This document shows, piece by piece, positions 7,871-14,866 of a stretch of DNA of 21,305 nucleotides. The first letter of the stretch is position 1; the number at the start of each line of letters is the position of its first letter. This DNA comes from UBA1151 sp963579925 (GTDB taxonomy: Bacteria; Chloroflexota; Dehalococcoidia; Lucifugimonadales; Lucifugimonadaceae): the NCBI GenBank assembly GCA_963579925.1, contig CAUZJA010000022.1, positions 1 through 21,305 on the forward strand. The letters run 5' to 3'. The notes beneath the pieces were generated by a model. It ran no database searches. It was not told the origin of the DNA and saw only the letters and a list, made by a program, of their open reading frames with translations. A program made the translations under genes and the position numbers.

Positions 7871-8746
7871 CTACGGGAAGATCGAAGTTACGACTTCGTC
7901 GATACTTCGCTGAAGCTGTGCGTCGTCGGTAATACCCCAGGTCACGGCTACCTGAGCAGCGCGACGTGCGGCGACGCCCTCTTTCATGAGCCTGCCTGCA
8001 TAGATGAGCACACGCGTGCTTGCACCTTCGCTCAGACCGTAATCACCAAGGTTCCGCACCTTCTCACCCAGCTTGGCCAGCTGTTCCGCAGTGTCCTCAT
8101 CACAACCGGACTCGTGAAGGATGATCGCCTTCTCAATCTCAGGTGACGGGAAGTTGAACTCAATGGCCACAAAACGCTGTCGTGTCGAGTGCTTCAGGTC
8201 TTTGGTGGCGGACTGGTAGCCCGGGTTGTATGAGATCACCATCAGGAAACCATCAGCGGCTTCAATCATCTGGCCAAGCTTGTCGATGGTCAGCGTGCGA
8301 CGGTGGTCAGTGAGGGAGTGGATCATCACCGTAGTGTCTTTCCGTGCCTCAACCACTTCGTCCAGGTAGCAGATGCCCCCGGCCTTCACTGCGCGAGTCA
8401 GGGGACCGTCGCTCCAGCGGGTGCCGTCGGTGTCAATCAAATATCGGCCAACAAGGTCAGATGCAGTCAGGTCTTCGTGGCAAGCAACAGTGACCAGAGG
8501 GATGCCCTCTTCTTTACCGTGCTTACGAACTATCCCTTTGCTCTGCGTGCTGAGAAGCCATGCCATGTGCTCCACAAAACGAGTCTTTCCGGTTCCAGTT
8601 GGTCCTTTAAGAAGGATCGGAATCTGCTCGTTATAGGCCGCGATAAAGAGATCGATCTCATCCGAATGTGGGATGTAAAACGGCTCTTCTTCGACGTAAT
8701 ACTCTTCAACCTTGGTCTCGGTGAAGCTCGTACCTGCCTGCGTCAT
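7871..8746 (-). CDS. NorQ/CbbQ-family MoxR AAA+ ATPase
   Basis: Cytoplasmic AAA+ ATPase of 291 residues of the MoxR branch. Walker A is GPTGTGKT (48-55) and Walker B is ICYLDE (125-130). The stretch ACHEDLTASDLVGRYL between them and ISYNPGYQS near sensor 1 are characteristic of NorQ/CbbQ proteins, which form hexamers that drive conformational activation of a client together with a VWA partner. That partner is encoded two genes downstream. The ATG follows the coaE stop with no gap (TAGATG), with GGAAGG upstream as ribosome binding site, so translational coupling to coaE is likely. Known homologues activate nitric oxide reductase or RuBisCO; neither is nearby, so the target here is open. Confidence 0.9.
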   Translation of the reverse strand: MTQAGTSFTETKVEEYYVEEEPFYIPHSDEIDLFIAAYNEQIPILLKGPTGTGKTRFVEHMAWLLSTQSKGIVRKHGKEEGIPLVTVACHEDLTASDLVGRYLIDTDGTRWSDGPLTRAVKAGGICYLDEVVEARKDTTVMIHSLTDHRRTLTIDKLGQMIEAADGFLMVISYNPGYQSATKDLKHSTRQRFVAIEFNFPSPEIEKAIILHESGCDEDTAEQLAKLGEKVRNLGDYGLSEGASTRVLIYAGRLMKEGVAARRAAQVAVTWGITDDAQLQRSIDEVVTSIFP

Positions 8747-9352
8747 CTAGTTGTGCCTTCCACCGGTGCGTTCGCACCACATATTTTCGATAGTGGATCT
8801 GAGTTGTTTCAGATCCCCATCGTTATTAATGATCACGTCGCCACGTTGAACCCGCTCATCCTGCGCCATCTGCGAGGAGATACGAGCTTCAATCTCGGCT
8901 GCCGAGATCCCGTCGCGTTCAATAAGGCGGTTTTCAACCGTCTGGCGTGGCGTCGTCACAACCCACACCTCATCGAACATCGACTCCCATTGAGCCTCGA
9001 ACAAGACTGCAGCTTCCACAACGGTTACTGCGATTTCCTGCTCTAGATTCCTATTTAATTGTTCCCTCACCGATTTTCCGATGAGCGGCCAAACAATGCC
9101 TGTCAGCTCACTCATGCGGTTTGAATCGCTAAAGACGATTTGGCCAAGAGCTTTCCGGTCGATCTCGCCGTCATCGGCAACCAGCCCGTCTCCGAACGCT
9201 TTTACGATTGCGTTGAATCCGGTAGATCCCTTCCGATAAGTCTCCCAACCCACCTGATCAGCATCGATGAAAACCGCTCCCAGATCTCTGAGAATTACAG
9301 TCACGGAGCTTTTCCCCGTCCCGATGCCTCCGGTCAGGCCAATAGCTAGCAT
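8747..9352 (-). CDS. coaE: Dephospho-CoA kinase
   Basis: Catalyses the last step of coenzyme A synthesis, ATP-dependent phosphorylation of the 3'-OH of dephospho-CoA. The 201-residue protein starts MLAIGLTGGIGTGKSS, giving the P-loop at 8-15. FIDADQVGWE is the conserved Asp-containing motif after strand 2, and EAAVLFE and the lid-type RLIERDGIS region follow as in the family. Length is typical. The ATG at 9352 has GGAGAGG a few bases upstream and a consensus-like promoter just before it. It is the first gene of a four-gene minus-strand operon whose third gene looks like a CoA-degrading Nudix enzyme. Confidence 0.93.
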   Translation of the reverse strand: MLAIGLTGGIGTGKSSVTVILRDLGAVFIDADQVGWETYRKGSTGFNAIVKAFGDGLVADDGEIDRKALGQIVFSDSNRMSELTGIVWPLIGKSVREQLNRNLEQEIAVTVVEAAVLFEAQWESMFDEVWVVTTPRQTVENRLIERDGISAAEIEARISSQMAQDERVQRGDVIINNDGDLKQLRSTIENMWCERTGGRHN

Positions 9353-9381
9353 TAGCCTCTCCGTTCAAGCCACAAGGGGGT

Positions 9382-9411
9382 ATTCTATTCCCGCCTAAAA
9401 ACAAGGGTCAA
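9382..9411 (-). promoter_or_regulatory. Sigma-70-type promoter for the coaE operon
   Basis: On the minus strand a -35 box TTGACC (9406-9411) and a -10 box TAGAAT (9382-9387) are separated by 18 bases. Each matches the consensus at five of six positions. The predicted start is about 20 bases upstream of the coaE ATG, leaving a short leader containing GGAGAGG. It would drive coaE, the AAA ATPase, the Nudix gene and the VWA gene. Confidence 0.65.
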
Positions 9412-9499
9412 TTGAACTGCGCGCATAAGCGCGGTTTACGAGAGCGAATCTGGGGCAATTTATGGCCTGTTCTGAGGGCTAAATCATGTGCCAAGTCTT

Positions 9500-9601
9500 C
9501 GGTAGCGGCGGGTCTAAGACCCGCTTCTTAAATGCCGACTCAATCGCCATTTTCCTACGCCGTGCACTGCCGAAAAGCGGGTCTTAGACCTGCCGCTACC
9601 G
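9500..9601. repeat. MITE/REP-like element with 27-bp nested inverted repeats
   Basis: The arms at 9500-9526 and 9575-9601 are inverted copies. They match at all 27 positions except one, which in RNA would be a G-U pair (9510 with 9591). Each arm is itself nearly palindromic: GCGGGTCTAAGACCCGC reads almost the same on both strands. The central 48 bases are unstructured by eye. This shape fits a non-autonomous mobile element or REP-type repeat rather than a terminator, since no U run follows. Whether it recurs elsewhere in the genome cannot be seen from this window. Confidence 0.7.
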
Positions 9602-9687
9602 TTATGTCGCAGCTCCTGCAGACATCCCCCCACCCCTATCGTGCTACGATTTTTCTCCAATATGACGCCTCTCACCAGAAATAACTC

Positions 9688-11067
9688 ATGAACGAACAAC
9701 TCCGTTCGCTACCCAGTGTGGAAAGACTGCTCTCAGCGCCTGAGATTGTGGCGCTAGAGGCCGGGTTTGCCCACGATTCTGTTGTTGCGCTTGTGCGCGA
9801 GAAACTCGACGACGTGCGCAAGGAGATCCTCGACGGCGCAGAGCGGCCTGATGATGCGGCGATTGTCCAACGAGTAGTGAGCGCTGCCAGTTCTACGTTC
9901 ACTTCATGGCCCAATCGCGTAATCAACGCCACCGGCGTAATCATTCACACCAATCTAGGTCGCGCACCGCTGAGTGACGCTGCCGCAGAAGCTGCAAAGC
10001 AGGCGGCAGTTGGCTACACAGACCTGGAAATCTCGCTCGCATCAGGCAAAAGAGGCTCCAGATACGCCCATATCTCAGAGCTTCTATCCAGGGTAACCGG
10101 CGCTGAAGCGGGTGTTGTAGTCAATAACAACGCTGCCGCAGTGATGCTGGTACTCGCGGCGCTGGGCAGCGGCAAAGAAGTGGTGGTCTCACGCGGCGAG
10201 GCCGTGGAGATTGGCGGTGGTTTCCGGATTCCGGACGTGCTGCTCCAGTCTGGCTGCAAGCTTGTTGAGGTGGGCACAACCAATCGCACCTACGCGAAAG
10301 ATTTTGAGAATGCGGTAACCCCGGAGACCGCCGCCTTCCTTAAGGTGCACGCCAGCAACTTCAAGGTGATGGGTTTCACATCGGAACCCGGAATCGATGA
10401 GATTTCCGAGGTCGGAAACCGCCACGGAATCCCGCTGCTTCACGACCTTGGTAGTGGCGCTCTGCTGGACACCGCAGAGTACGGATTGGCACCGGAACCA
10501 ATGGTCCAGAAGAGCATTGCGGACGGAACATCCCTGGCAATGTTCTCCGGTGACAAACTGCTCGGTGGTCCACAGTGCGGAATCATTGTGGGAAGCAAGG
10601 ATCTGGTGGGCAAGATAAGCGGTCACCCACTCATGCGCGCGCTGCGTGTGGAAAAGTCCACTCTCGCATCGCTGTCGGAAACGCTACTTTCGTTCTTGCG
10701 CGGTACCGCAACCGATGAAATCCCTGTCTGGCAGATGATCTCAGCGCCACTTGATTCAATTCAGGCCCGAGCAGCCGATTGGCAGGCGAGTCTGCTCAAA
10801 TCCAATATCGACTCAGAAATTGAAGAAGCGCGCTCCGCCATCGGCGGCGGTAGCCTTCCCGGCGAATCGCTGCCATCAGTTACTCTTACCATCAAGCCAA
10901 TCAAGTCCCCGGATAGCTTCCTCGCAGCAATGCGAAAAAGCCAACCTCCGGTTGTCGGCAGGATTGAGAACGACCTGATCAAGTTCGATCCACGCACGGT
11001 GCTGCCCGGTGAAGATGATGCGTTGTTGGCGTCAATTATGTCAGCATTTGAGGAATTGAAAAGCTAA
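9688..11067 (+). CDS. selA: L-seryl-tRNA(Sec) selenium transferase (selenocysteine synthase)
   Basis: PLP enzyme that converts seryl-tRNA(Sec) to selenocysteyl-tRNA(Sec) with selenophosphate, enabling selenoprotein synthesis. The 459 residues match SelA along their whole length: VINATGVIIHTNLGRAPLS near 78-96, NNNAAAVMLVLAA near 146-158, VVSRGEAVEIGGGFRIPDV near 166-184, VGTTNRT at 195-201, LHDLGSGALLD at 251-261 and the PLP lysine in MFSGDKLLGGPQ (Lys290). The C-terminal GSLPGESLPS is also SelA-like. It starts at ATG 9688 without a clear Shine-Dalgarno sequence. An Smr gene begins one base after its stop, so the two are coupled. The rest of the selenocysteine machinery (selB, selD, selC) is not in the window. 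Confidence 0.95.
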   Translation: MNEQLRSLPSVERLLSAPEIVALEAGFAHDSVVALVREKLDDVRKEILDGAERPDDAAIVQRVVSAASSTFTSWPNRVINATGVIIHTNLGRAPLSDAAAEAAKQAAVGYTDLEISLASGKRGSRYAHISELLSRVTGAEAGVVVNNNAAAVMLVLAALGSGKEVVVSRGEAVEIGGGFRIPDVLLQSGCKLVEVGTTNRTYAKDFENAVTPETAAFLKVHASNFKVMGFTSEPGIDEISEVGNRHGIPLLHDLGSGALLDTAEYGLAPEPMVQKSIADGTSLAMFSGDKLLGGPQCGIIVGSKDLVGKISGHPLMRALRVEKSTLASLSETLLSFLRGTATDEIPVWQMISAPLDSIQARAADWQASLLKSNIDSEIEEARSAIGGGSLPGESLPSVTLTIKPIKSPDSFLAAMRKSQPPVVGRIENDLIKFDPRTVLPGEDDALLASIMSAFEELKS

Positions 11068-11068
11068 A

Positions 11069-11443
11069 TTGCCCCGAGCCCGACGCAAGAAGCCCCCACG
11101 CAACGCGCCGCCGCCAATACGCGGTGCCGGTCCCGTCGAATATGAGCTTGACCTTCACGGCGAACGAGTTATCGATTCAATGCCGCGGATTGAGACGCAC
11201 ATTCGTCGCAATCACGCGGTTGGCCAGCCGTGGGTCCACATTATTCACGGCCGCGGTGCTGGAGTACTCAGAGCCGCGGTCCAGGACTTCCTCAAGAAGC
11301 ACAAACTGGTTGGCCGGTTCTACTTCGCCCCACCCACCACCGGCGGCGACGGCGTAACCATCGCAGAACTCGAGTACGGACAGCAGCGCTCAACGCGACG
11401 TGAGATCGACAGTCGCGGCGGACCACAAGATCTCGACGAGTAG
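11069..11443 (+). CDS. Smr-domain protein
   Basis: Small stand-alone Smr (small MutS-related) domain protein of 124 residues. A basic, proline-rich N-terminus (RARRKKPPR) leads into the domain: DLHGERV (about 28-34) is the conserved DLHG motif, HGRGAG (about 61-66) the HGxG motif, and GGDGVTIAEL (about 92-101) the glycine-rich end. Smr domains bind and nick nucleic acid, and stand-alone versions have been linked to RNA cleavage at stalled ribosomes and to recombination. The start is TTG at 11069, one base after the selA stop, and GAGGA inside selA lies about 15 bases upstream. Function beyond the domain is not known. Confidence 0.85.
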   Translation: MPRARRKKPPRNAPPPIRGAGPVEYELDLHGERVIDSMPRIETHIRRNHAVGQPWVHIIHGRGAGVLRAAVQDFLKKHKLVGRFYFAPPTTGGDGVTIAELEYGQQRSTRREIDSRGGPQDLDE

Positions 11444-11503
11444 TCAGCACCAAGTAGACACTGACCGACAACTCGGATAGCGTCGGCTCCAGAGCGCAGC
11501 ATA

Positions 11504-12832
11504 TTGACACTATTTGAGCACCGACGGGCAGAGATCGCGAAACGAACGGCCCCCCTTGCCGCTCGCATGCGCCCGCGAACACTCTCAGAAGTCGTTGGTC
11601 AGAATCACCTGATCGGCGAAGGTCGCGCACTGCGCTCAGTGATCGAATCCGGCCATCTGCCGTCCATGATCTTTTGGGGACCACCTGGCACCGGGAAGAC
11701 CACACTGGCGCAGATCATCGCCGGGATGTCGGCCTCCCATTTCGAAACGATCTCCGCCGTAACCAGCGGCGTGAAAGACATCCGCCGCGTCACTAGCGAA
11801 GCGCGCGACCGGCTCGGCGGAAACGGCCTCTCCACAGTGCTGTTTATCGATGAGATTCACCGCTTCAACAAGTCACAACAGGATGCCCTGCTACCCCACG
11901 TGGAAGACGGCACCATCACGCTCATTGGTGCGACCACGGAGAACCCATCGTTCGAGGTGATCGGCCCGCTCCTCTCTCGCGCTCGTGTCTTCACCCTGCG
12001 ATCACTTGAAGATAGCGACATCCAAGACCTGATAGGCCGCGCCCTGATTGATGTGACGTCAGGCATTGGCTCTTCAAACGTCGAAGTGGACGATGAAGCA
12101 TTGGAGCTAATCGCAGTCATCTCCGGTGGTGATGCCAGAATCGCACTCGACTCGCTGGAACTGGCTGCATGGGCCGCCGAGTCTGAAGAGCACGAAGGCC
12201 CGCCAACGATCTCCAAGACCATCGTTGAAGAAGCACTCCAGCGACAGGCCAGATACGACAAATCCGGCGACTCCCACTACGACACAATCTCAGCGTTCAT
12301 CAAGTCCATTCGCGCCTCAGACCCAGATGCAGCGGTCTACTGGCTCGCCAGAATGATCGACGCTGGTGAGGATGTCATGTTTATTGCGCGCCGACTGGTT
12401 ATCTCAGCCGCAGAAGACGTCGGTCTCGCCGACCCTAGCGCCCTGAACTTCGCTGTCGCCTGTCAGCAGGGCGTACACCTGATCGGCATGCCCGAAGCGC
12501 GTATTTTACTGGCTGAGGCCACTATCTACCTTGCATCTGCCCCCAAGAGTAACTCTGCCTACTCCGCCATCAACGAAGCGCTGGGCGATATCGAGAAGAA
12601 TGGATCCCCCCCGGTGCCCATGCATCTACGCAATGCGCCCACCAAACTCATGAAAGAGTTGGGCCACGGTGACGGATACAAATATCCACACGATTTCGAC
12701 GGTGGATTTACTGAAACATCCAATCTGCCTGAGACGCGCGAAGGCGCAAGGTATTACCATCCCCGTGATCAAGGCTACGAACCGCGCATCGCGGAGCGAC
12801 TGAAGCGATGGTGGAAAGACCGCTACGAATAG
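11504..12832 (+). CDS. rarA: Replication-associated recombination protein A (RarA/MgsA) AAA+ ATPase
   Basis: AAA+ clamp-loader-like ATPase that acts at stalled replication forks with SSB and the replisome. The 442 residues are the family's usual length. The N-terminus MTLFEHRR..APLAARMRPRTLSEVVGQ is classic for RarA. Walker A is GPPGTGKTT (59-67), Walker B VLFIDE (112-117) followed by IHRFNKSQQD, sensor 1 lies in GATTENPSF (142-150), and the C-terminal tetramerisation part has MPEARI, EAIGD-like NEALGDIEKNG and HLRNAPTKLMKELGHG. It starts at TTG 11504; the next in-frame ATG (11567, MRPRTL) would lose conserved residues. It lies 60 bases after the Smr gene on the same strand, suggesting a selA-smr-rarA unit. 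Confidence 0.95.
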   Translation: MTLFEHRRAEIAKRTAPLAARMRPRTLSEVVGQNHLIGEGRALRSVIESGHLPSMIFWGPPGTGKTTLAQIIAGMSASHFETISAVTSGVKDIRRVTSEARDRLGGNGLSTVLFIDEIHRFNKSQQDALLPHVEDGTITLIGATTENPSFEVIGPLLSRARVFTLRSLEDSDIQDLIGRALIDVTSGIGSSNVEVDDEALELIAVISGGDARIALDSLELAAWAAESEEHEGPPTISKTIVEEALQRQARYDKSGDSHYDTISAFIKSIRASDPDAAVYWLARMIDAGEDVMFIARRLVISAAEDVGLADPSALNFAVACQQGVHLIGMPEARILLAEATIYLASAPKSNSAYSAINEALGDIEKNGSPPVPMHLRNAPTKLMKELGHGDGYKYPHDFDGGFTETSNLPETREGARYYHPRDQGYEPRIAERLKRWWKDRYE

Positions 12833-12889
12833 ATCGACGGAGCTTCGATAGCGGTCCAACACAATCGAGTTTGAAAAGGATCAAGTGAC

Positions 12890-13968
12890 ATGAAAGCTGC
12901 AGTACTTCACGAGACCAACACACCCATCCGAATTGACGATGTGACGCTCGATAATCCTGATGCTGGGGAAGTAATCGTGCGCACCATGGCCGCAGGCGTA
13001 TGCCACTCTGACCTGCATCTGGTTGAAGGCCTCATCACCATGCCCCTGCCCTGCCTGCTGGGTCACGAATCTGCTGGTGTCGTCGAGAAGGTCGCTCCGG
13101 GGTTACGGACTTCCAGCCCGGCGACCATCTCATTGGTTGTCTTTCAATGTTCTGCGGCAAGTGCGAAAGGTGTCTATCCGGTCGTCCCAACATCTGCCTG
13201 AATCGGCCTGCCCGAGGAGCCGACGACAAGCCCAGGGTCACCCTTGATGGCAAATCAGTCATCCAGTTCGCCAACATCGGCGGCTACGCAGAGCAGATGC
13301 TGGTCCACGAAAACACGCTGGTAAAGATCGATAAAGATGTCAGCTTTGAAGTAGTTGCTCTAATCGGCTGTGGCGTCACAACCGGCGTAGGCGCAGTACT
13401 CAACCCAGCGAAAGTCGAGGCCGGCAGTTCCGTCGCAGTCTTCGGCGTCGCAGGCATCGGCCTCTCCGCCATCCAGGGCGCCCGCATCGCTGGCGCAATC
13501 AAGATCATCGCCGTGGACCTTGCCGAGCACAAACTCGCAAACGCACTGGAAGTTGGCGCAACCCACGTCGTCGACGCCAGCTCCCACGATCCAGTTGAAG
13601 CAGTGCGAGAGCTAACCGGCGGCGGCGTCGACTACGCATTCGAAGCCGTGGGTATCAAAGAGACCTCTGAGCAGGCTTACCAGGCCACGCGTAACGGCGG
13701 GGTCTGCACAATTGTTGGCGTGCTGCCAGAAGGCGTGAACATCGAAATCGACGGTCGATCACTCCTCAGTGAGAAGCGACTACAAGGCTCCTCAATGGGC
13801 TCAAACCGATTCCGCATCGACATGCCTCGTTACATAGAGATGTACCGCCAGGGCAATCTCATGGTCAACGAAATCATCACCCGCCGCGGCAGATTAGAGG
13901 ACATAAACGAACTCTACGCAGCCCAGAAAAACCGAGAAGAAGCCCGCTCAGTAATCCTCTTTGATTAG
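12890..13968 (+). pseudogene. Zinc-dependent MDR alcohol dehydrogenase, broken by a -1 frameshift
   Basis: Two overlapping frames together make one ~359-residue class III-like zinc alcohol dehydrogenase. The first starts at ATG 12890 (AAAAGGA upstream) and contains GVCHSDLH with the catalytic zinc Cys and GHESAGVV. Homology then jumps frame at the G run 13099-13102: one added G would continue as APGVTDFQPGDHLIG. The second frame supplies the structural zinc cysteines (FCGKCERC..NIC), GCGVTTGVGA with the third catalytic ligand, the NAD Rossmann motif GVAGIGLSAIQ and a normal C-terminus ending at 13968. The uncorrected first frame ends in TGA at 13199-13201, well after homology is lost. No other lesion is seen, so this is either a very recent mutation or an assembly/sequencing error in a short homopolymer. 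If intact, the enzyme would oxidise an alcohol or aldehyde adduct with NAD. Confidence 0.88.
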
Positions 13969-13970
13969 GT

Positions 13971-14012
13971 GGGCTGCTCGCCGCCTCGCGGCCAGTGCCC
14001 GTGCGGCAGGCA
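13971..14012. repeat. 42-base direct repeat, left copy
   Basis: This 42-base block matches 14824-14865 at 38 of 42 positions in the same orientation. It contains the near-palindrome CGCCGCCTCGCGGC. It begins three bases after the stop codon of the alcohol dehydrogenase. Confidence 0.75.
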
Positions 14013-14106
14013 CAACGAAGGTTCATGGATCCCCGGCGCACTCCCAATCTGCCCGTCCCGGGATGCCCATACGCACGTCCAGTGCTGTAGTGGGTAGCTT
14101 GGCTGG

Positions 14107-14219
14107 GGTGGAAAGGTGAAAAACGCCACCGGGACGATCAATTGCCAGCGACGAAAGTCGCCACGCAAGAGACGTAAACCAGATCCCGAAATCTGCGCAA
14201 CCAGCGCAACTGATTTCGG
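14107..14219. ncRNA. Run of stem-loops, including a GAAA-capped stem and a 13-bp stem
   Basis: Three hairpins follow one another. GGTGG (14107-14111) pairs with CCACC (14126-14130). GCGAC-GAAA-GTCGC (14148-14161) is a stem with a GNRA tetraloop. CCGAAATC (14186-14193) pairs with GATTTCGG (14212-14219), and the stem continues inward as TGCGC/GCGCA around an AACCA loop with a 3-base bulge; CCAG (14179-14182) and CTGG (14224-14227) could extend it outward. Such density suggests a structured RNA or a mobile DNA end. The RNA label is a guess: no known RNA family motif is recognised and the strand is undetermined. Confidence 0.3.
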
Positions 14220-14241
14220 TCTCCTGGCCCCGGACGTTTGC

Positions 14242-14279
14242 GAATAGCATTCGAATCACACGTGATTCGAATGCTATTC
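14242..14279. repeat. Perfect inverted repeat, 18-bp arms, 2-bp spacer
   Basis: GAATAGCATTCGAATCAC (14242-14259) is followed by AC and then its exact reverse complement (14262-14279). Each arm contains the self-complementary octamer ATTCGAAT, so the site is a palindrome built of smaller palindromes. There is no adjacent T run, which argues against an ordinary terminator. It could be a recombinase or dimeric-regulator site, or a long RNA stem. Confidence 0.8.
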
Positions 14280-14310
14280 AAGAGCCGCAAGGATCTGTGC
14301 TCACGGACTT

Positions 14311-14365
14311 TAGAGGCGTGCCTCTAGCGAGTGTCGCCCATACCATCGGGTCACAGTAGTGACCC
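14311..14365. repeat. Two further short perfect hairpins
   Basis: TAGAGGC-GT-GCCTCTA (14311-14326) and GGGTCAC-AGTA-GTGACCC (14348-14365) are both perfect. TGTCGC (14332-14337) and GCGACA (14377-14382) could enclose the second. Another, TCCCGAT-CC-ATCGGGA, follows at 14505-14520. Confidence 0.6.
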
Positions 14366-14788
14366 TGCGGGAGCGAGCGACATTGACGACTGGTCGATCC
14401 TGACACAGATATCCAAGCTGGTAGCAACCAAACATCCTTGAGACGACGGAACGCTAGTCACGTCCTGAACATATGGCGCAGGGCTCCGTCCAATCAAGCT
14501 GCAGTCCCGATCCATCGGGATCAGAGTAAACGGTGTGAACGAAGGCATAATTCTTGAGCAATCCTGCCAGAATGCACACCTCCCATCGGAAGGGAAAACA
14601 ATCCGAAAATTGACCTCGCCGTCAGACCTGCGCGCGACGCACACGCCAAACATCGCGCACCAAGACAAGCAAAGACCCGCAGGAGCGATGGCCCACCTCC
14701 AGCAGCCTGGCAGTATCTCGCAAAACCGAAATCAGCCCCGCAGCCAATTCAACGCGCCCATGCTTGATGAGGGGCTGCTCTGCATTGC

Positions 14789-14811
14789 CCCTCTCCCATC
14801 TGGGGAGAGGG
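14789..14811. repeat. CCCTCTCCC/GGGAGAGGG inverted repeat with GGGTGAGGG tail
   Basis: CCCTCTCCC (14789-14797) and GGGAGAGGG (14803-14811) form a 9-bp stem with a 5-base loop, followed by CCAGGGTGAGGGG. From memory, this composite motif is a common dispersed intergenic repeat in many bacterial genomes. It directly adjoins the right-hand copy of the 42-base repeat. Confidence 0.6.
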
Positions 14812-14823
14812 CCAGGGTGAGGG

Positions 14824-14865
14824 GGGCTGTTCGCCGCCTCGCGGCCTGTACCCGTGCAGCAGGCA
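14824..14865. repeat. 42-base direct repeat, right copy
   Basis: This is the second copy of the repeat at 13971-14012, 38 of 42 identical and in the same orientation. It ends two bases before the stop codon of the NHL gene at 14867. A fragment of similar sequence (CGGCAGGCACC) lies near 15836-15846, upstream of that gene. Confidence 0.75.
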
Positions 14866-14866
14866 T

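Larger units (their letters stand above)
9353..9687. other. Divergent intergenic region between coaE and selA
   Basis: This 335-base gap holds the coaE promoter on its left and a nested inverted-repeat element in its middle (9500-9601). No promoter of comparable quality is seen for selA on the right; a TACGAT near 9645 is a weak -10 candidate. No protein-coding frame is convincing. Confidence 0.6.
13969..14866. other. Non-coding 0.9-kb region between convergent genes, rich in hairpins
   Basis: This stretch lies between the stops of the alcohol dehydrogenase (plus) and the NHL gene (minus). Copies of a 42-base direct repeat lie at its two ends. Between 14100 and 14520 I can pair at least seven perfect or near-perfect hairpins. 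Open frames exist (105 codons minus at 14351-14668, 111 codons plus at 14535-14870), but neither resembles a known protein. Both show the amino-acid mix of a non-coding frame. Confidence 0.6.

Noticed and set aside
8303..9046. 247-codon plus-strand frame opposite the AAA ATPase and coaE
   Set aside because: It is antisense to two genes with clear motifs and has no domain features of its own; it is a codon-bias shadow.
13147..13201. TGA at 13199-13201 in the alcohol dehydrogenase as a selenocysteine codon, given selA nearby
   Set aside because: Homology leaves the first frame at the G run around 13100, about 100 bases before the TGA, and resumes in another frame. A frameshift, not UGA recoding, explains the break.
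14351..14668. 105-codon open frame on the minus strand in the 0.9-kb gap
   Set aside because: No recognisable motif or ribosome binding site, a composition like a non-coding frame, and it runs through the hairpins at 14348-14365 and 14505-14520.
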